From: Thalassolituus alkanivorans
GTDB taxonomy: Bacteria > Pseudomonadota > Gammaproteobacteria > Pseudomonadales > Oceanobacteraceae
DNA: 64,000 bases
Reading direction: 5' to 3'
Assembly: GCF_020447205.1 (NCBI RefSeq)
Contig: NZ_JAJAEL010000039.1
Span: 38,451-102,450, forward strand
Position numbers and translations under genes: made by a program. The notes under the pieces were generated by a model. That model saw nothing but the letters and a program-made list of their open reading frames with translations, searched no databases and had not been told where the DNA came from. The stretch's first letter is position 1; each line of letters opens with the position of its first letter. Below are positions 18,946 through 27,697 of the stretch, piece after piece.

Positions 18946-19109
18946 CGCCGGCACAACAGCAGCAATTGCAGTTACTGCTGGCGGAACTGGCGCGTCTGGG
19001 TCCGGTGGCCGAAGCCTGGCTCAGACGTCAGCCTGATAAGGTCATCAGTATCGAAGTTCATACTCCCGGCTTACCTCCTCTGACCGTGGAATGGCAACGC
19101 TCATCCTGA
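18942..19109 (+). CDS. Small protein C (55 aa) of the same operon
   Basis: ATG 18942 overlaps the stop of protein B in an ATGA junction, strong evidence for coupled translation. It begins MTPAQQQQLQLLLAEL, has an amphipathic helix, then a short strand-like VISIEVHTPGLPPLTVEW. No homologue recognised. It completes an apparent A-B-C operon; nothing is open downstream until 19262. Confidence 0.6.
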   Translation: MTPAQQQQLQLLLAELARLGPVAEAWLRRQPDKVISIEVHTPGLPPLTVEWQRSS

Positions 19110-19261
19110 GTGATATTTGTCAGCGGTCATTCCTGTATGTTGCCTTCCATCCCCTAGCGCTGAACTATTGTTTTTTAATGTTGTTTGCGGCTATGCGGCC
19201 GCTGAACATAAGCCATGGCCGATGGATTGGTCTGTCGACCTGTATATAACAGGAGGTGGTT

Positions 19262-20050
19262 ATGCGTGCGTGGTGTTTTTGTGTCTTGCTTGGGCTGGCG
19301 CTTAACGCCGGCGCCGATTCTGTGGCTGGTTTTACGGCCAGTCATATCAAAATGGTAAACGTGGTGGCACCGGAATGGCCGGAGTTTACCAATAAAGATG
19401 GCACCGGCCTGTACTGGGATATTTTGCGCGCGGTGTACGAGCCTGCTGGTATCCGTGTTAAACCGGCAACGGTACCCTGGAACCGGGCGCTGAAGATGGT
19501 GACCGAATACCGGGTGTATAACGCCATCATCGGAGAGACCCGCAACAGCAGTGAACCACTGCTTTATCCCCGTTATGCCATCGATGTGGAATACCTGTCG
19601 GTTGTTTACCCACTCAAGGCCCGCATAACCTGGAAGGGGCTTGATACGTTAAAAGACAAAACCGTGGGGTGGCTGAAAGGTTATGACGTGATTCCCGCCA
19701 AACAGCGTAATTTTAAACTGCGTGAATTCCGCACCACTGCTGAAGGGCTGCAATGGTTACAGCAGGGTAAAATTGATCTGCTGGTCGATGAATGGGATGC
19801 CATTCAGCTGGCGCTGGAAGAGGCCGGTGTGGGCATGGATTATTTCGAGGTACAGGATGTGCCCTACGGCCGCGATGTGTATGTCGCCTTTGCTGAAGGG
19901 CCGGTGTCGGAGTATCTGATCAGCGAATATAACCGCCGTATTCCCGAGCTGATCGCCAGTGGTGAGCTGCAGGCGCTGTACGACAAATGGCAGGCGGGCG
20001 AGATGCCCGCGCAGGTAAAGGCACTGATGAAAACGGCCAGCGCTCAGTAG
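19262..20050 (+). CDS. Periplasmic amino-acid-type binding protein (SBP_bac_3 fold)
   Basis: 262 residues. ATG 19262 follows a perfect AGGAGG at the right spacing; the GTG at 19256 overlaps that site. The signal peptide ends near AGA-DSV. The body shows the class of small solute-binding proteins with a YWDILRAVYEPAGI region, a TVGWLKGYDVIP hinge and a QQGKIDLLVDEWDA region. No permease or ATPase lies nearby, so it may act alone as a sensor-type or orphan binding protein. Convergent overlap of 7 bp with the next gene. Confidence 0.8.
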   Translation: MRAWCFCVLLGLALNAGADSVAGFTASHIKMVNVVAPEWPEFTNKDGTGLYWDILRAVYEPAGIRVKPATVPWNRALKMVTEYRVYNAIIGETRNSSEPLLYPRYAIDVEYLSVVYPLKARITWKGLDTLKDKTVGWLKGYDVIPAKQRNFKLREFRTTAEGLQWLQQGKIDLLVDEWDAIQLALEEAGVGMDYFEVQDVPYGRDVYVAFAEGPVSEYLISEYNRRIPELIASGELQALYDKWQAGEMPAQVKALMKTASAQ

Positions 20051-20667
20051 GTCAGGCCAGCACCCATAATCGGCATGCAAGCGGAGCTGCCACCCAATTC
20101 GAGGCAGGTGGCACCAAGATTAAAGGTGATCCGCTTGCGGTGTATTTTCATGCCGACGTCGGCTTGCCAGTACGCGTAAACGCTGCTGTCTGAAACAATG
20201 TCGAACCACAGATCGTCTTTATCTTCGCTCGACAGGTTGTCTGGCCCATCCCAGTAAACCCGGTTATAGCGCAGATTACCGTACCACTCCGCCTTACCTT
20301 TGCTGTAGCTGAACAATGGCCCCAGATAAAAGCCCTTGCTGTTCGCCAGATCGGTGGCACTGAACAGCCCGGCCAATCCGGCTACTGACCAGCCCTGTGC
20401 CTGATTTAACAGACTGTGCTTAATCCATATGGATTGGTTTATGGTGATCTGCTGTTCAATGGCGACACCGGCGTCAGTGTTCTCCCCCAAAGCCGCTGCG
20501 AAACTGACAGAGGTTGCCGGTGCGACATAGGCGCTGAGCTGGACATTACCTTTGCCCAGTGAGCGGGCGCTGGTCGGGGTTGTCAGTGGTGCGACAGAAC
20601 ATGCACTGAGCGTTATCACTGCCAGACTGAGGATTGGCAAAAGAAGCGTAGGGCGTTGGAAATTCAT
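20044..20667 (-). CDS. Outer-membrane lipoprotein, barrel-like, unknown function
   Basis: 207 residues. Signal peptide with lipobox LSAC, giving an acylated Cys near residue 23. The mature part has alternating aromatic beta-like segments ([27 protein letters not shown]) and ends in LTY. Divergent from selD with about 105 bp between, and convergent with the binding-protein gene. Family not recognised. Confidence 0.7.
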   Translation of the reverse strand: MNFQRPTLLLPILSLAVITLSACSVAPLTTPTSARSLGKGNVQLSAYVAPATSVSFAAALGENTDAGVAIEQQITINQSIWIKHSLLNQAQGWSVAGLAGLFSATDLANSKGFYLGPLFSYSKGKAEWYGNLRYNRVYWDGPDNLSSEDKDDLWFDIVSDSSVYAYWQADVGMKIHRKRITFNLGATCLELGGSSACMPIMGAGLTY

Positions 20668-20772
20668 CGTGGTTTGCAGACCGGTAAAGGCAAAGGCGGC
20701 GGATCATACTCCCTGTGCCTGAACGGTACATTAACGTATCATTCGGCCCCAGTTTTCTTTACCGGGGGCAAT

Positions 20773-21828
20773 ATGAGTTCACAGGTTTCTGCCGACAATA
20801 TCCGTCTGACCGAATACAGCCATGGCGCCGGATGCGGCTGCAAAATATCACCTAAAGTGCTCGACAGCATTCTTGCCTCGCAGCTGACATTGCCCACCGA
20901 TGCCAATCTGCTGGTGGGTAACAGCAGCAAAGACGACGCTGCCGCTTACGATATCGGTAATGGTCAGGTGATTTTAAGCACCACCGATTTCTTTATGCCC
21001 ATTGCCGATGATCCCTTCGATTTTGGCCGTATCGCCGCGACCAATGCCATCAGCGATATCTACGCCATGGGTGGCAAACCGTTAATGGCGATTGCGATTC
21101 TTGGCTGGCCGGTAAATGTGCTGCCACCGGAAGTCGCGCAGCGCGTGGTCGACGGTGGCCGTCAGGCCTGCGCCGATGCCGGCATTATGCTGGCCGGTGG
21201 TCACAGTATTGATTCGCCGGAACCGATTTTTGGTCTGGCAGTGACCGGTCTGGTACAGAAAGACAAACTGAAGCAGAACAACACCGCAACCGCAGGCTGC
21301 AAACTCTATCTGAGCAAGCCACTGGGTGTGGGCATTCTGACCACCGCGCAGAAGCAGAAAAAACTGCGCCCGGAGCATGAATTCCTTGCCCGTGACGTGA
21401 TGTGCCAGATGAATAAAGTCGGCGCCGACGTCGCACAGCTTGAGGGTGTGGAAGCCATTACCGACGTTACCGGTTTTGGTTTAATGGGGCACCTGCTGGA
21501 AGTGTGCGAAGGCAGTGGTGTGAATGCCGTGTTGTACGAGCAACATATTCCGCTGCTGCCACCGGTGCGCGATTATATTGCCCAGGGTTGTCTGCCCGGC
21601 GGCACCACGCGTAATTTTGATTCCTATGGCGATAAACTGGCGCCGTTAACCGCTGAACAGAAAGCGTTGTTCTGCGATCCGCAAACCAGCGGCGGTTTAT
21701 TAATTGCCGTACAGCCAGAGCAAGCCGCAGCGCTGGAACAGGTATTAACAGCCGCCGGGGTATACGCACAGTGCATTGGTGAATTAACCGCCGCACGCAG
21801 CGATTACCGTGTTGAGGTTCAGGCATGA
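20773..21828 (+). CDS. selD: Selenide, water dikinase SelD
   Basis: Makes selenophosphate from selenide and ATP. ATG 20773 follows a GGGGG site and aligns with the family N-terminus; upstream in-frame sequence from 20656 is not coding. Catalytic motif [14 protein letters not shown] gives Cys21 and Lys24, so this is the cysteine rather than the selenocysteine form. Nucleotide-binding glycine-rich loop [18 protein letters not shown] is intact. Overlaps selU by ATGA. Confidence 0.97.
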   Translation: MSSQVSADNIRLTEYSHGAGCGCKISPKVLDSILASQLTLPTDANLLVGNSSKDDAAAYDIGNGQVILSTTDFFMPIADDPFDFGRIAATNAISDIYAMGGKPLMAIAILGWPVNVLPPEVAQRVVDGGRQACADAGIMLAGGHSIDSPEPIFGLAVTGLVQKDKLKQNNTATAGCKLYLSKPLGVGILTTAQKQKKLRPEHEFLARDVMCQMNKVGADVAQLEGVEAITDVTGFGLMGHLLEVCEGSGVNAVLYEQHIPLLPPVRDYIAQGCLPGGTTRNFDSYGDKLAPLTAEQKALFCDPQTSGGLLIAVQPEQAAALEQVLTAAGVYAQCIGELTAARSDYRVEVQA

Positions 21829-22922
21829 GCCGTCCCGATACACAGGATTTTATCCGCCTGTTTCTAACCGACACGCCGATGATGGATACCCGTGCGCCGC
21901 TGGAATTTAAAAAGGGCGCATTTCCGCATACCGTCAGCCTGCCGCTGATGACCGACGCCGAACGGGCGAAAGTCGGGACCTGTTATAAACAGCAGGGTCA
22001 GGATGCCGCTATTGTGCTGGGCCATCAGCTGGTGGGCGGCAAGGTAAAACAACAGCGGCTGGAGCAATGGCTGGCATTTGCCCGTCAGCATCCTGATGGT
22101 TATCTCTATTGTTTCCGTGGCGGCCTGCGCAGTCAGATCGTACAGCAGTGGCTGAAAGAAGCCGGCTGTGATTACCCGCGCATTACCGGTGGCTACAAAG
22201 CCATGCGGCGTTTTTTAATTGATACGCTGGAGCGTATTGCGGCCGATGGCCAGTTCCGCGTACTGGCGGGTCATACCGGCTGCGCTAAAACCGATTTATT
22301 AAATGCTTTGCCGCACAGTATTGACCTTGAAGGTATTGCTCATCATCGCGGCAGCACTTTTGGCAAACGCCCGGCCGGGCAACCATCGCAGATTGATTTT
22401 GAAAACAAACTCGCGGTGGCGTTATTGCGTCAGGATCATGCGCATCCGGGGCGTCGTATTCTGCTCGAAGACGAAAGCATGCTGATTGGCCGCTGTGCGA
22501 TTCCGGAATGTCTGCGTCTGCGTATGCTGGCCGCGCCACTGATTATTGTTGAAGCCTCGCTGGAACAGCGGGTTGAGCACAGCTTCCGTAATTATATTCT
22601 GCATAAACTGCAGGAGTGGCAGCTGGCTGAAGGCGAAGAGGCTGGCTTTGCGGCTTTCCGTGACGATCTGACCAAATCGCTGCAGAAAATTCAGCGTCGC
22701 CTTGGTGGTGTGCGCTATCAGCAGCTTGATGATTTATTGCAACAGGCACTGAACGAACACGAGCAAACGGGCGATAACAGCCTGCACCGCGAGTGGATCC
22801 GCATTATGCTCAGCGACTATTACGACCCGATGTACGAATACCAGCTGACGCAGAAAAAAGGCCCGGTCGAATTCCGTGGTTCAGCTGCTGAGATTAACGA
22901 CTACCTGAAAAATAATGAGTAA
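21825..22922 (+). CDS. selU: tRNA 2-selenouridine synthase SelU/MnmH
   Basis: Replaces sulfur with selenium (via a geranylated intermediate) at the wobble 2-thiouridine of tRNAs for Lys, Glu and Gln, using selenophosphate from SelD. N-terminal rhodanese domain with active Cys96 in YCFRGGLRS, then a P-loop GHTGCAKTD near residues 147-155. 365 residues, normal. ATGA overlap with selD shows coupled translation. No selA or selB is in the window, so selenium use here may be for tRNA modification. Confidence 0.96.
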   Translation: MSRPDTQDFIRLFLTDTPMMDTRAPLEFKKGAFPHTVSLPLMTDAERAKVGTCYKQQGQDAAIVLGHQLVGGKVKQQRLEQWLAFARQHPDGYLYCFRGGLRSQIVQQWLKEAGCDYPRITGGYKAMRRFLIDTLERIAADGQFRVLAGHTGCAKTDLLNALPHSIDLEGIAHHRGSTFGKRPAGQPSQIDFENKLAVALLRQDHAHPGRRILLEDESMLIGRCAIPECLRLRMLAAPLIIVEASLEQRVEHSFRNYILHKLQEWQLAEGEEAGFAAFRDDLTKSLQKIQRRLGGVRYQQLDDLLQQALNEHEQTGDNSLHREWIRIMLSDYYDPMYEYQLTQKKGPVEFRGSAAEINDYLKNNE

Positions 22923-23790
22923 CCCCATGAAAAAGACCTTTAAGTTTGCCGCAGCAGCAGGCCTGCTGCTCAGTGCCTTTTCCGCATTCGCCGATACCTT
23001 CGTATTTACCGCCATTCCGGATGAAGATGAATCGCGCTTACAGCAACGCTTTAATAAAGTGGCCGATTATCTTTCGGCACAGACCGGCGCTGAGGTGAAG
23101 TACATTCCGGTAAAATCCTACGCCGCCGCTATTACCGCATTCCGTAACGATCAGGTACAGCTGGCCTGGTTTGGTGGTTTATCCGGCGTGCAGGCGCGCA
23201 AGCTGGTGGCCGGTTCTGAAGCCATTGCTCAGGGCTATGAAGATCAGTTCTTTAAAACCTATTTTATTGCCAATAAAAGCGCGGGCCTGAGTGCAGAAGA
23301 AACACTCTCCGCAGCACTGAAAGGCAAAACCTTTACCTTTGGTTCCAAAGGTTCTACTTCCGGCCGTTTAATGCCGGAGTTTTATCTGCGCGAACAATTT
23401 AACGCGGCACCAGAGGATATCTTCTCGCGCGTTGGTTTCTCCGGCGATCACAGCCGTACCATTGCTCAGGTGCAGTCCGGTGCTTATCAGGTCGGTGCGG
23501 TTAATTACACCGTCTGGGATAACGAGCTGGCGGCCGGCAATATCGACCCGGAAAAAATTCAGGTGATCTGGACCACACCAACCTATCCGGATTATCAGTG
23601 GACTATCCGTGGTGATGTGGATGCCCGTTTCGGTAAAGGCTTTAAAGAAAAAATGCGTAAAGCCCTGCTGGAAATGAAAGATAAAGATCTGCTCGCCAGC
23701 TTCCCGCGTGAATCTTTTGTACCGGCCAGTAACGACGATTACGCGCCGATTGAAAATACCGCCCGTGCGATTGGCCTGCTGGAAGACTGA
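22915..23790 (+). CDS. PhnD-like ABC binding protein, probable selenium oxyanion uptake
   Basis: Periplasmic binding protein of the phosphonate/phosphite (PhnD) superfamily: signal peptide to about FAD-TFV, then FTAIPDEDESRLQQRF and the VQLAWFGGLSGVQAR region typical of PhnD. The frame starts inside selU by 8 bp; ATG 22927 is an equally good start. Related proteins beside selD/selU in pseudomonads are annotated as putative selenate transporters; the operon position here gives the same inference. Phosphonate cannot be excluded, but no phn catabolic genes are present. Confidence 0.85.
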   Translation: MSNPMKKTFKFAAAAGLLLSAFSAFADTFVFTAIPDEDESRLQQRFNKVADYLSAQTGAEVKYIPVKSYAAAITAFRNDQVQLAWFGGLSGVQARKLVAGSEAIAQGYEDQFFKTYFIANKSAGLSAEETLSAALKGKTFTFGSKGSTSGRLMPEFYLREQFNAAPEDIFSRVGFSGDHSRTIAQVQSGAYQVGAVNYTVWDNELAAGNIDPEKIQVIWTTPTYPDYQWTIRGDVDARFGKGFKEKMRKALLEMKDKDLLASFPRESFVPASNDDYAPIENTARAIGLLED

Positions 23791-23795
23791 TAACC

Positions 23796-24473
23796 ATGAG
23801 TGTGAACGCGGATGCCGCTATCCTGTTTCAGTTACAGCAGTTTGATCTGACGCTGGGTAAGCACCGCGTTCTTCATGACATTAACCTGACTGTTCGTCAG
23901 GGCGAAAAAATAGCCATTATCGGCCCCTCCGGTGCCGGTAAATCCAGCCTGCTGGATGTTCTGTACCGCCAGCAGCCACAGCAGATTGCCCTCTGCCCAC
24001 AACAGGGCGGGCTGGTGGATATGCTGTCGGTGTATAACAATATTTTTATGGGCGGGCTGGAGCGCCACAGCAGTGTTTATAATCTGCTGAATTTAATCCG
24101 CTCATTTAATACCCCACGTGCCGAAATTCAGCAGCTGTGTAACGAGCTTGGGTTAGAAGATAAACTCTGGCATTCGCCAGACCGGTTATCCGGTGGGCAA
24201 CGTCAGCGGGTGGCCGTTGGTCGCGCGCTGTATCGTAAGCAGCCGGTATTTCTTGGCGATGAACCGGTCTCTGCCCTCGACCCGCTGCAGGCCGAAAATA
24301 TTCTGCAGTTATTAATCAAACGTCATAACACCCTGCTGGTCAGCCTGCATAACCGCCGTCTGGCACTTGCCCATTTTGATCGAGTGCTGGCGTTGCGCGC
24401 GGGTGAACTGGTTTACGATGGCCCGGCCGCAGCGTTAAGCAGCAACGATCTGGACGCTTTTTATGCGGCCTGA
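23796..24473 (+). CDS. PhnC-like ABC ATP-binding protein of the selenium cluster
   Basis: 225 residues with Walker A GPSGAGKSS, signature LSGGQRQR, Walker B PVFLGDEPVSALD. Q-loop region ALCPQQGGLVDMLSVYNNIFMG matches PhnC-type ATPases, where the activation loop after the Q-loop is characteristic. Five bases after the binding-protein stop. Confidence 0.9.
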   Translation: MSVNADAAILFQLQQFDLTLGKHRVLHDINLTVRQGEKIAIIGPSGAGKSSLLDVLYRQQPQQIALCPQQGGLVDMLSVYNNIFMGGLERHSSVYNLLNLIRSFNTPRAEIQQLCNELGLEDKLWHSPDRLSGGQRQRVAVGRALYRKQPVFLGDEPVSALDPLQAENILQLLIKRHNTLLVSLHNRRLALAHFDRVLALRAGELVYDGPAAALSSNDLDAFYAA

Positions 24474-25992
24474 TAACGACGCTTTAATGCTGCTGAACCG
24501 TTTGCCCGGCGTGCGCCCGGCGCACAGCAGCGGTCGTCGTTTGCGCCGTATTTCCCTGTTATTTATTGCGATTGCCCTGGCTTGTATATTTCTGGCCGAT
24601 CTGGCGCTTTATCCGACTGACCCATGGCGTGAACTCGGACGTATTGGCTGGGGCTTTATTACCCCGTACTGGGCTGACAGCAGTACGCTGTTCAGTGCGC
24701 TGGGCCAGACCGTTGCCTTTGCCTTACTGGCACTGATCATTTCAGTACCGCTGGGCTTAATGCTGGCGGTGTTTTATCACTGGCGGCCGGTGCGTATGCT
24801 GGCGGCGGCGGTACGTTCGGTACACGAAATATTCTGGGGGCTGTTATTTATGCAGCTCTATGGCCTCAGTGCCACCACCGGCTTGCTGGCGATTTTAATT
24901 CCTTATACCGGTGTGTTTGCCAAAGTATTTGCTGAAATGTTTGATCGCCAGGCGCCAGAGCCTGCGCTGGCTGTTTCACCTTTCAGCAGCCGCATCAGCC
25001 GCTATGCCTACACCTTAATTCCACAGAGCTTGGGCGAGATGCGCAGCTACTGCCGCTATCGCTTTGAGTGTGCCTTACGCTCCAGCGCCATTCTTGGTTT
25101 TATTGGTTTGCCAACACTTGGCTTTCATCTGGAAACCGCTTTTAAACAGGGGCAGTACAGCGAAGCCGCAGCTTTGCTCTGGGTGTTTTTTATATTAATT
25201 GCCAGTATCCGCTTCTGGTTACGTGGCTGGTTGTTACCTGTCTATGCGGCATTGGCGCTCTGGTTGTTACCCCAGTCGCCGCCACTGGGCAGCAGCTATG
25301 CGTGGCAGTTTATCAGTCAGGATATCTGGCCACGGGCATTACAGCAGGGTGATCTGAGCGCGGCTGCGGCCTGGTACTGGCTCGAATTCAGTCAGGTGGC
25401 CTGGCCGGCATTATTGCAGACGCTGTACCTTACCCAGATTGCACTGGTGCTGACCGGTGTAATTGCGCTGCTGTGTTACCCGCTGGCCAGTCAGGCGATC
25501 AGTGGCAGGGCCATGCGCTGGCCGGGGCGGTTATTACTGCTGATTATGCGCTCTACGCCGGAAATGATGATCGCCTTTATTCTGCTGTTACTGCTCGGGC
25601 CTTCCGGCTTACCGGCGGTGCTGGCGCTGGCATTACATAACGGTGGTTTAATTGCGTTCCTGCTCGCCAACCACAGCGAACAGCAGCCACAGCGTGCCGA
25701 TGATCCGAAGGGGATTAACCGTTACCTGTATCTGCATACGCCACGCTTATATCCTGGGTTTCTTGCCTTTTTATTTTATCGCTGGGAAGTCATCCTGCGC
25801 GAAAGCGCGATGATGGGAATTCTCGGTATTGCCACCCTGGGTTTTTATATTGATTCTGCGTTTGAAGAAATCCGTTACGATAAGGCCTTCTTCCTGATTG
25901 TGGTCGCCGCCGCACTTAATATTCTGATCGACAGTCTGTCGCGCCGAATCCGCCGCCGGGCCGGTGCAGATCTGTCGGCTGGCGTTGGATAA
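24463..25992 (+). CDS. Fused double ABC permease (two PhnE-like domains)
   Basis: 509 residues, about twice the length of a usual permease. Two homologous halves are visible: each has a PhnE-type EAA loop (FGLPTLGFHLETAFKQGQYSEA-like segment near residues 217-240, and MMGILGIATLGFYIDSAFEEI near 451-471). So one chain supplies both membrane domains. Overlaps the ATPase gene by 11 bp. Completes a binding protein-ATPase-permease transporter co-transcribed with selD-selU. Confidence 0.9.
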   Translation: MRPDNDALMLLNRLPGVRPAHSSGRRLRRISLLFIAIALACIFLADLALYPTDPWRELGRIGWGFITPYWADSSTLFSALGQTVAFALLALIISVPLGLMLAVFYHWRPVRMLAAAVRSVHEIFWGLLFMQLYGLSATTGLLAILIPYTGVFAKVFAEMFDRQAPEPALAVSPFSSRISRYAYTLIPQSLGEMRSYCRYRFECALRSSAILGFIGLPTLGFHLETAFKQGQYSEAAALLWVFFILIASIRFWLRGWLLPVYAALALWLLPQSPPLGSSYAWQFISQDIWPRALQQGDLSAAAAWYWLEFSQVAWPALLQTLYLTQIALVLTGVIALLCYPLASQAISGRAMRWPGRLLLLIMRSTPEMMIAFILLLLLGPSGLPAVLALALHNGGLIAFLLANHSEQQPQRADDPKGINRYLYLHTPRLYPGFLAFLFYRWEVILRESAMMGILGIATLGFYIDSAFEEIRYDKAFFLIVVAAALNILIDSLSRRIRRRAGADLSAGVG

Positions 25993-26052
25993 TGGTCTGA
26001 AATAATTCAGATTCCCGGGCCGCTTTCTTTACCTTCAATTAACCCCTCCTTC

Positions 26053-26068
26053 ACCTACTAAATCAGGA
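26053..26068. promoter_or_regulatory. Regulon palindrome, copy 1 (upstream of binding protein)
   Basis: ACCTACTAAATCAGGA, 13 of 16 positions match the exact sites at 30863 and 36089. It lies 60 bp before the ATG of the periplasmic binding protein at 26128. Confidence 0.55.
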
Positions 26069-26091
26069 TACTGAGGCCAGCAGCCACATGG

Positions 26092-26107
26092 TTAACTCCG
26101 GAGTTAA
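26092..26107. promoter_or_regulatory. Perfect 16-bp palindrome before the binding-protein gene
   Basis: TTAACTCCGGAGTTAA is self-complementary. It sits 20 bp upstream of the ATG at 26128, so it could be an operator or a small hairpin in the 5' leader. Confidence 0.4.
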
Positions 26108-26127
26108 TTTCTGCCGGAGAGAATACT

Positions 26128-27123
26128 ATGGCAATAAGAACAGTAAGCCGTTATATGCTGCTGGCACTCTGTATTGGCTGTGCAAGCAGCAATGCCGGGC
26201 CACTGCAACAGGTGGCCGTTATTCAGAGTTATCATCCGCAATATAATTGGGATGCGCAGTATCTGCAGGCACTGCAGGATAATATGGGCGAGAAATGTCA
26301 GCTGACGGCATATTCAATGGACACCAAGCAGCTGGCTAAAAGTGACTGGCCGGAAAAAGCTGCCGAAATACAGCAAAGCATACGTCGCCTGGCTCCGGAA
26401 CTGGTGATCATCGGTGACGATAATGCATTCTCGCTGATGGCTGAAAGCATTGCCGGAATGGGTATACCAGTGGTCTTTCTTGGTGTTAATGGCGGCCGCG
26501 CCCAGTATCCGTTTATCGATAACCCGTTAATTACCGGTGTACTGGAGCGGCCATTCTTTGTGCAGAACGTCCGCCATATGCGTAAGGTTCTGAAACGCGA
26601 CAAACATTTTCTGATTCTTACCGATGACTCACCGACCATGAATAATGCCATCGGTGAGTTTTTTGGTGATGCCCGTACGATGGTTATTCATGGTACGCAG
26701 GTCGATGTGCTGATGACCAATAACCGCGAGCAATGGCTGCATGCAATAAGCTCTGCTTCTGAGCGCGGTATTGATGCTGTTATTGTCGGCACCCATCACA
26801 CCATTCACGATCATAACGGGCAGCATGTCAGCCCGGAGGCGCTGATGAATGAAGCCTGGGGACAGGCGGAGGTGCCGATTTTTTCACTGTGGGATATTTT
26901 TGTTGGTGAGCATAAAGCCGCCGGTGGCTTTACCGTCTCGGCTTATCAGGAAGGCGTTACTGCTTCACGTCTGGCAATGATGATTCTTAACGGCACTCCG
27001 ATATCCAGTATTAAGCCTCTGAATTCACTCAGCGGCCATTATGTTTACAGCCGTAAAGGTATGCAGCACTGGAACATTCATCTGTCGTCGCTGACGGCTT
27101 CGCAGACCACCTTTATTGAATAA
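26128..27123 (+). CDS. Periplasmic binding protein, ABC_sub_bind-like, possible sensor partner
   Basis: 331 residues with an N-terminal signal peptide (cleavage near SNA-GPL), then VAVIQSYHPQYNWDAQYLQAL, the opening of type I binding proteins often linked to signalling kinases. The VIIGDDNAF and GIPVVFLGVNGG segments fit the same fold. No permease or ATPase is adjacent. The upstream copy of the regulon palindrome ties it to the PHB block. I infer that it may present a ligand to a membrane sensor, but an orphan transport role is equally possible. Confidence 0.75.
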   Translation: MAIRTVSRYMLLALCIGCASSNAGPLQQVAVIQSYHPQYNWDAQYLQALQDNMGEKCQLTAYSMDTKQLAKSDWPEKAAEIQQSIRRLAPELVIIGDDNAFSLMAESIAGMGIPVVFLGVNGGRAQYPFIDNPLITGVLERPFFVQNVRHMRKVLKRDKHFLILTDDSPTMNNAIGEFFGDARTMVIHGTQVDVLMTNNREQWLHAISSASERGIDAVIVGTHHTIHDHNGQHVSPEALMNEAWGQAEVPIFSLWDIFVGEHKAAGGFTVSAYQEGVTASRLAMMILNGTPISSIKPLNSLSGHYVYSRKGMQHWNIHLSSLTASQTTFIE

Positions 27124-27184
27124 ATCCGGCATGTTTCCGCTGAGCGGCTCAGAGTGAACATTTTTACTGTTACCTGATGCCGCA

Positions 27185-27502
27185 TTACATTCCGTATTCT
27201 CGTTCCACTCTTGCTATCCGCACCCGAAATCCAGAATACCATTGCCCGCGGCCAAGGCGTTGTGCTTCTTTATGATCGGCGTCGTTCTTCCAGCGATGGA
27301 TAGCCTCAAGACTGTCCCAGTACGATACCGTAATACCCAGACCTTCCCTTGCTGATTCAATACCAAGAAACCCCGGCTGTCTTGCTGCTGCCTCAATCAT
27401 GCGTGCAGCCATCTCAGCGTAACCGTTATCTCCTTCGGTGCGGTGACTGCTGAAAATAACAGCGTAGTAGGGTGGCTCGGGGGTTTGGGCTATTTCCGGC
27501 AT
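27185..27502 (-). CDS. Antibiotic biosynthesis monooxygenase (ABM) domain protein
   Basis: 105 residues, a single dimeric alpha-beta-barrel (ABM) domain: PPYYAVIFSSHR at the start, RQPGFLGIESAREGLGITVSYWDSLEAIHRWKNDADHKEAQ in the middle. The SYWDSLEAIHRWK motif is typical. Members include small heme or quinol monooxygenases; the substrate is unknown. GGAG precedes the ATG. Probably a housekeeping or stress enzyme unrelated to the neighbours. Confidence 0.85.
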   Translation of the reverse strand: MPEIAQTPEPPYYAVIFSSHRTEGDNGYAEMAARMIEAAARQPGFLGIESAREGLGITVSYWDSLEAIHRWKNDADHKEAQRLGRGQWYSGFRVRIARVEREYGM

Positions 27503-27655
27503 AACAGACTCCTGCGCATATAATACTCACTGTCGGGACAGTAAATGCATGACGGTAATGTGCGCCCGCAGGAAAGTAAATATCATGGAATGGGCAGCAG
27601 CGTCTGTTGCTGATTGCCTGTATTTTTCCGGAAGGAAAGATTTAAAAGATTGGTA

Positions 27656-27686
27656 TATCCCCGGAAGCCAAAGGCTTCCGGGGATA
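27656..27686 (-). terminator. Terminator of the TRAP transporter operon
   Basis: Perfect 14-bp stem TATCCCCGGAAGCC / GGCTTCCGGGGATA with a 3-nt loop, 12 bp downstream of the dctM stop. On the minus strand a short T run follows a few bases later. Confidence 0.8.
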
Positions 27687-27697
27687 GCAGCAACGGC

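Noticed and set aside
20833..20845. Selenocysteine UGA in selD
   Set aside because: The catalytic position is an ordinary Cys codon in GAGCGCK; no in-frame TGA.
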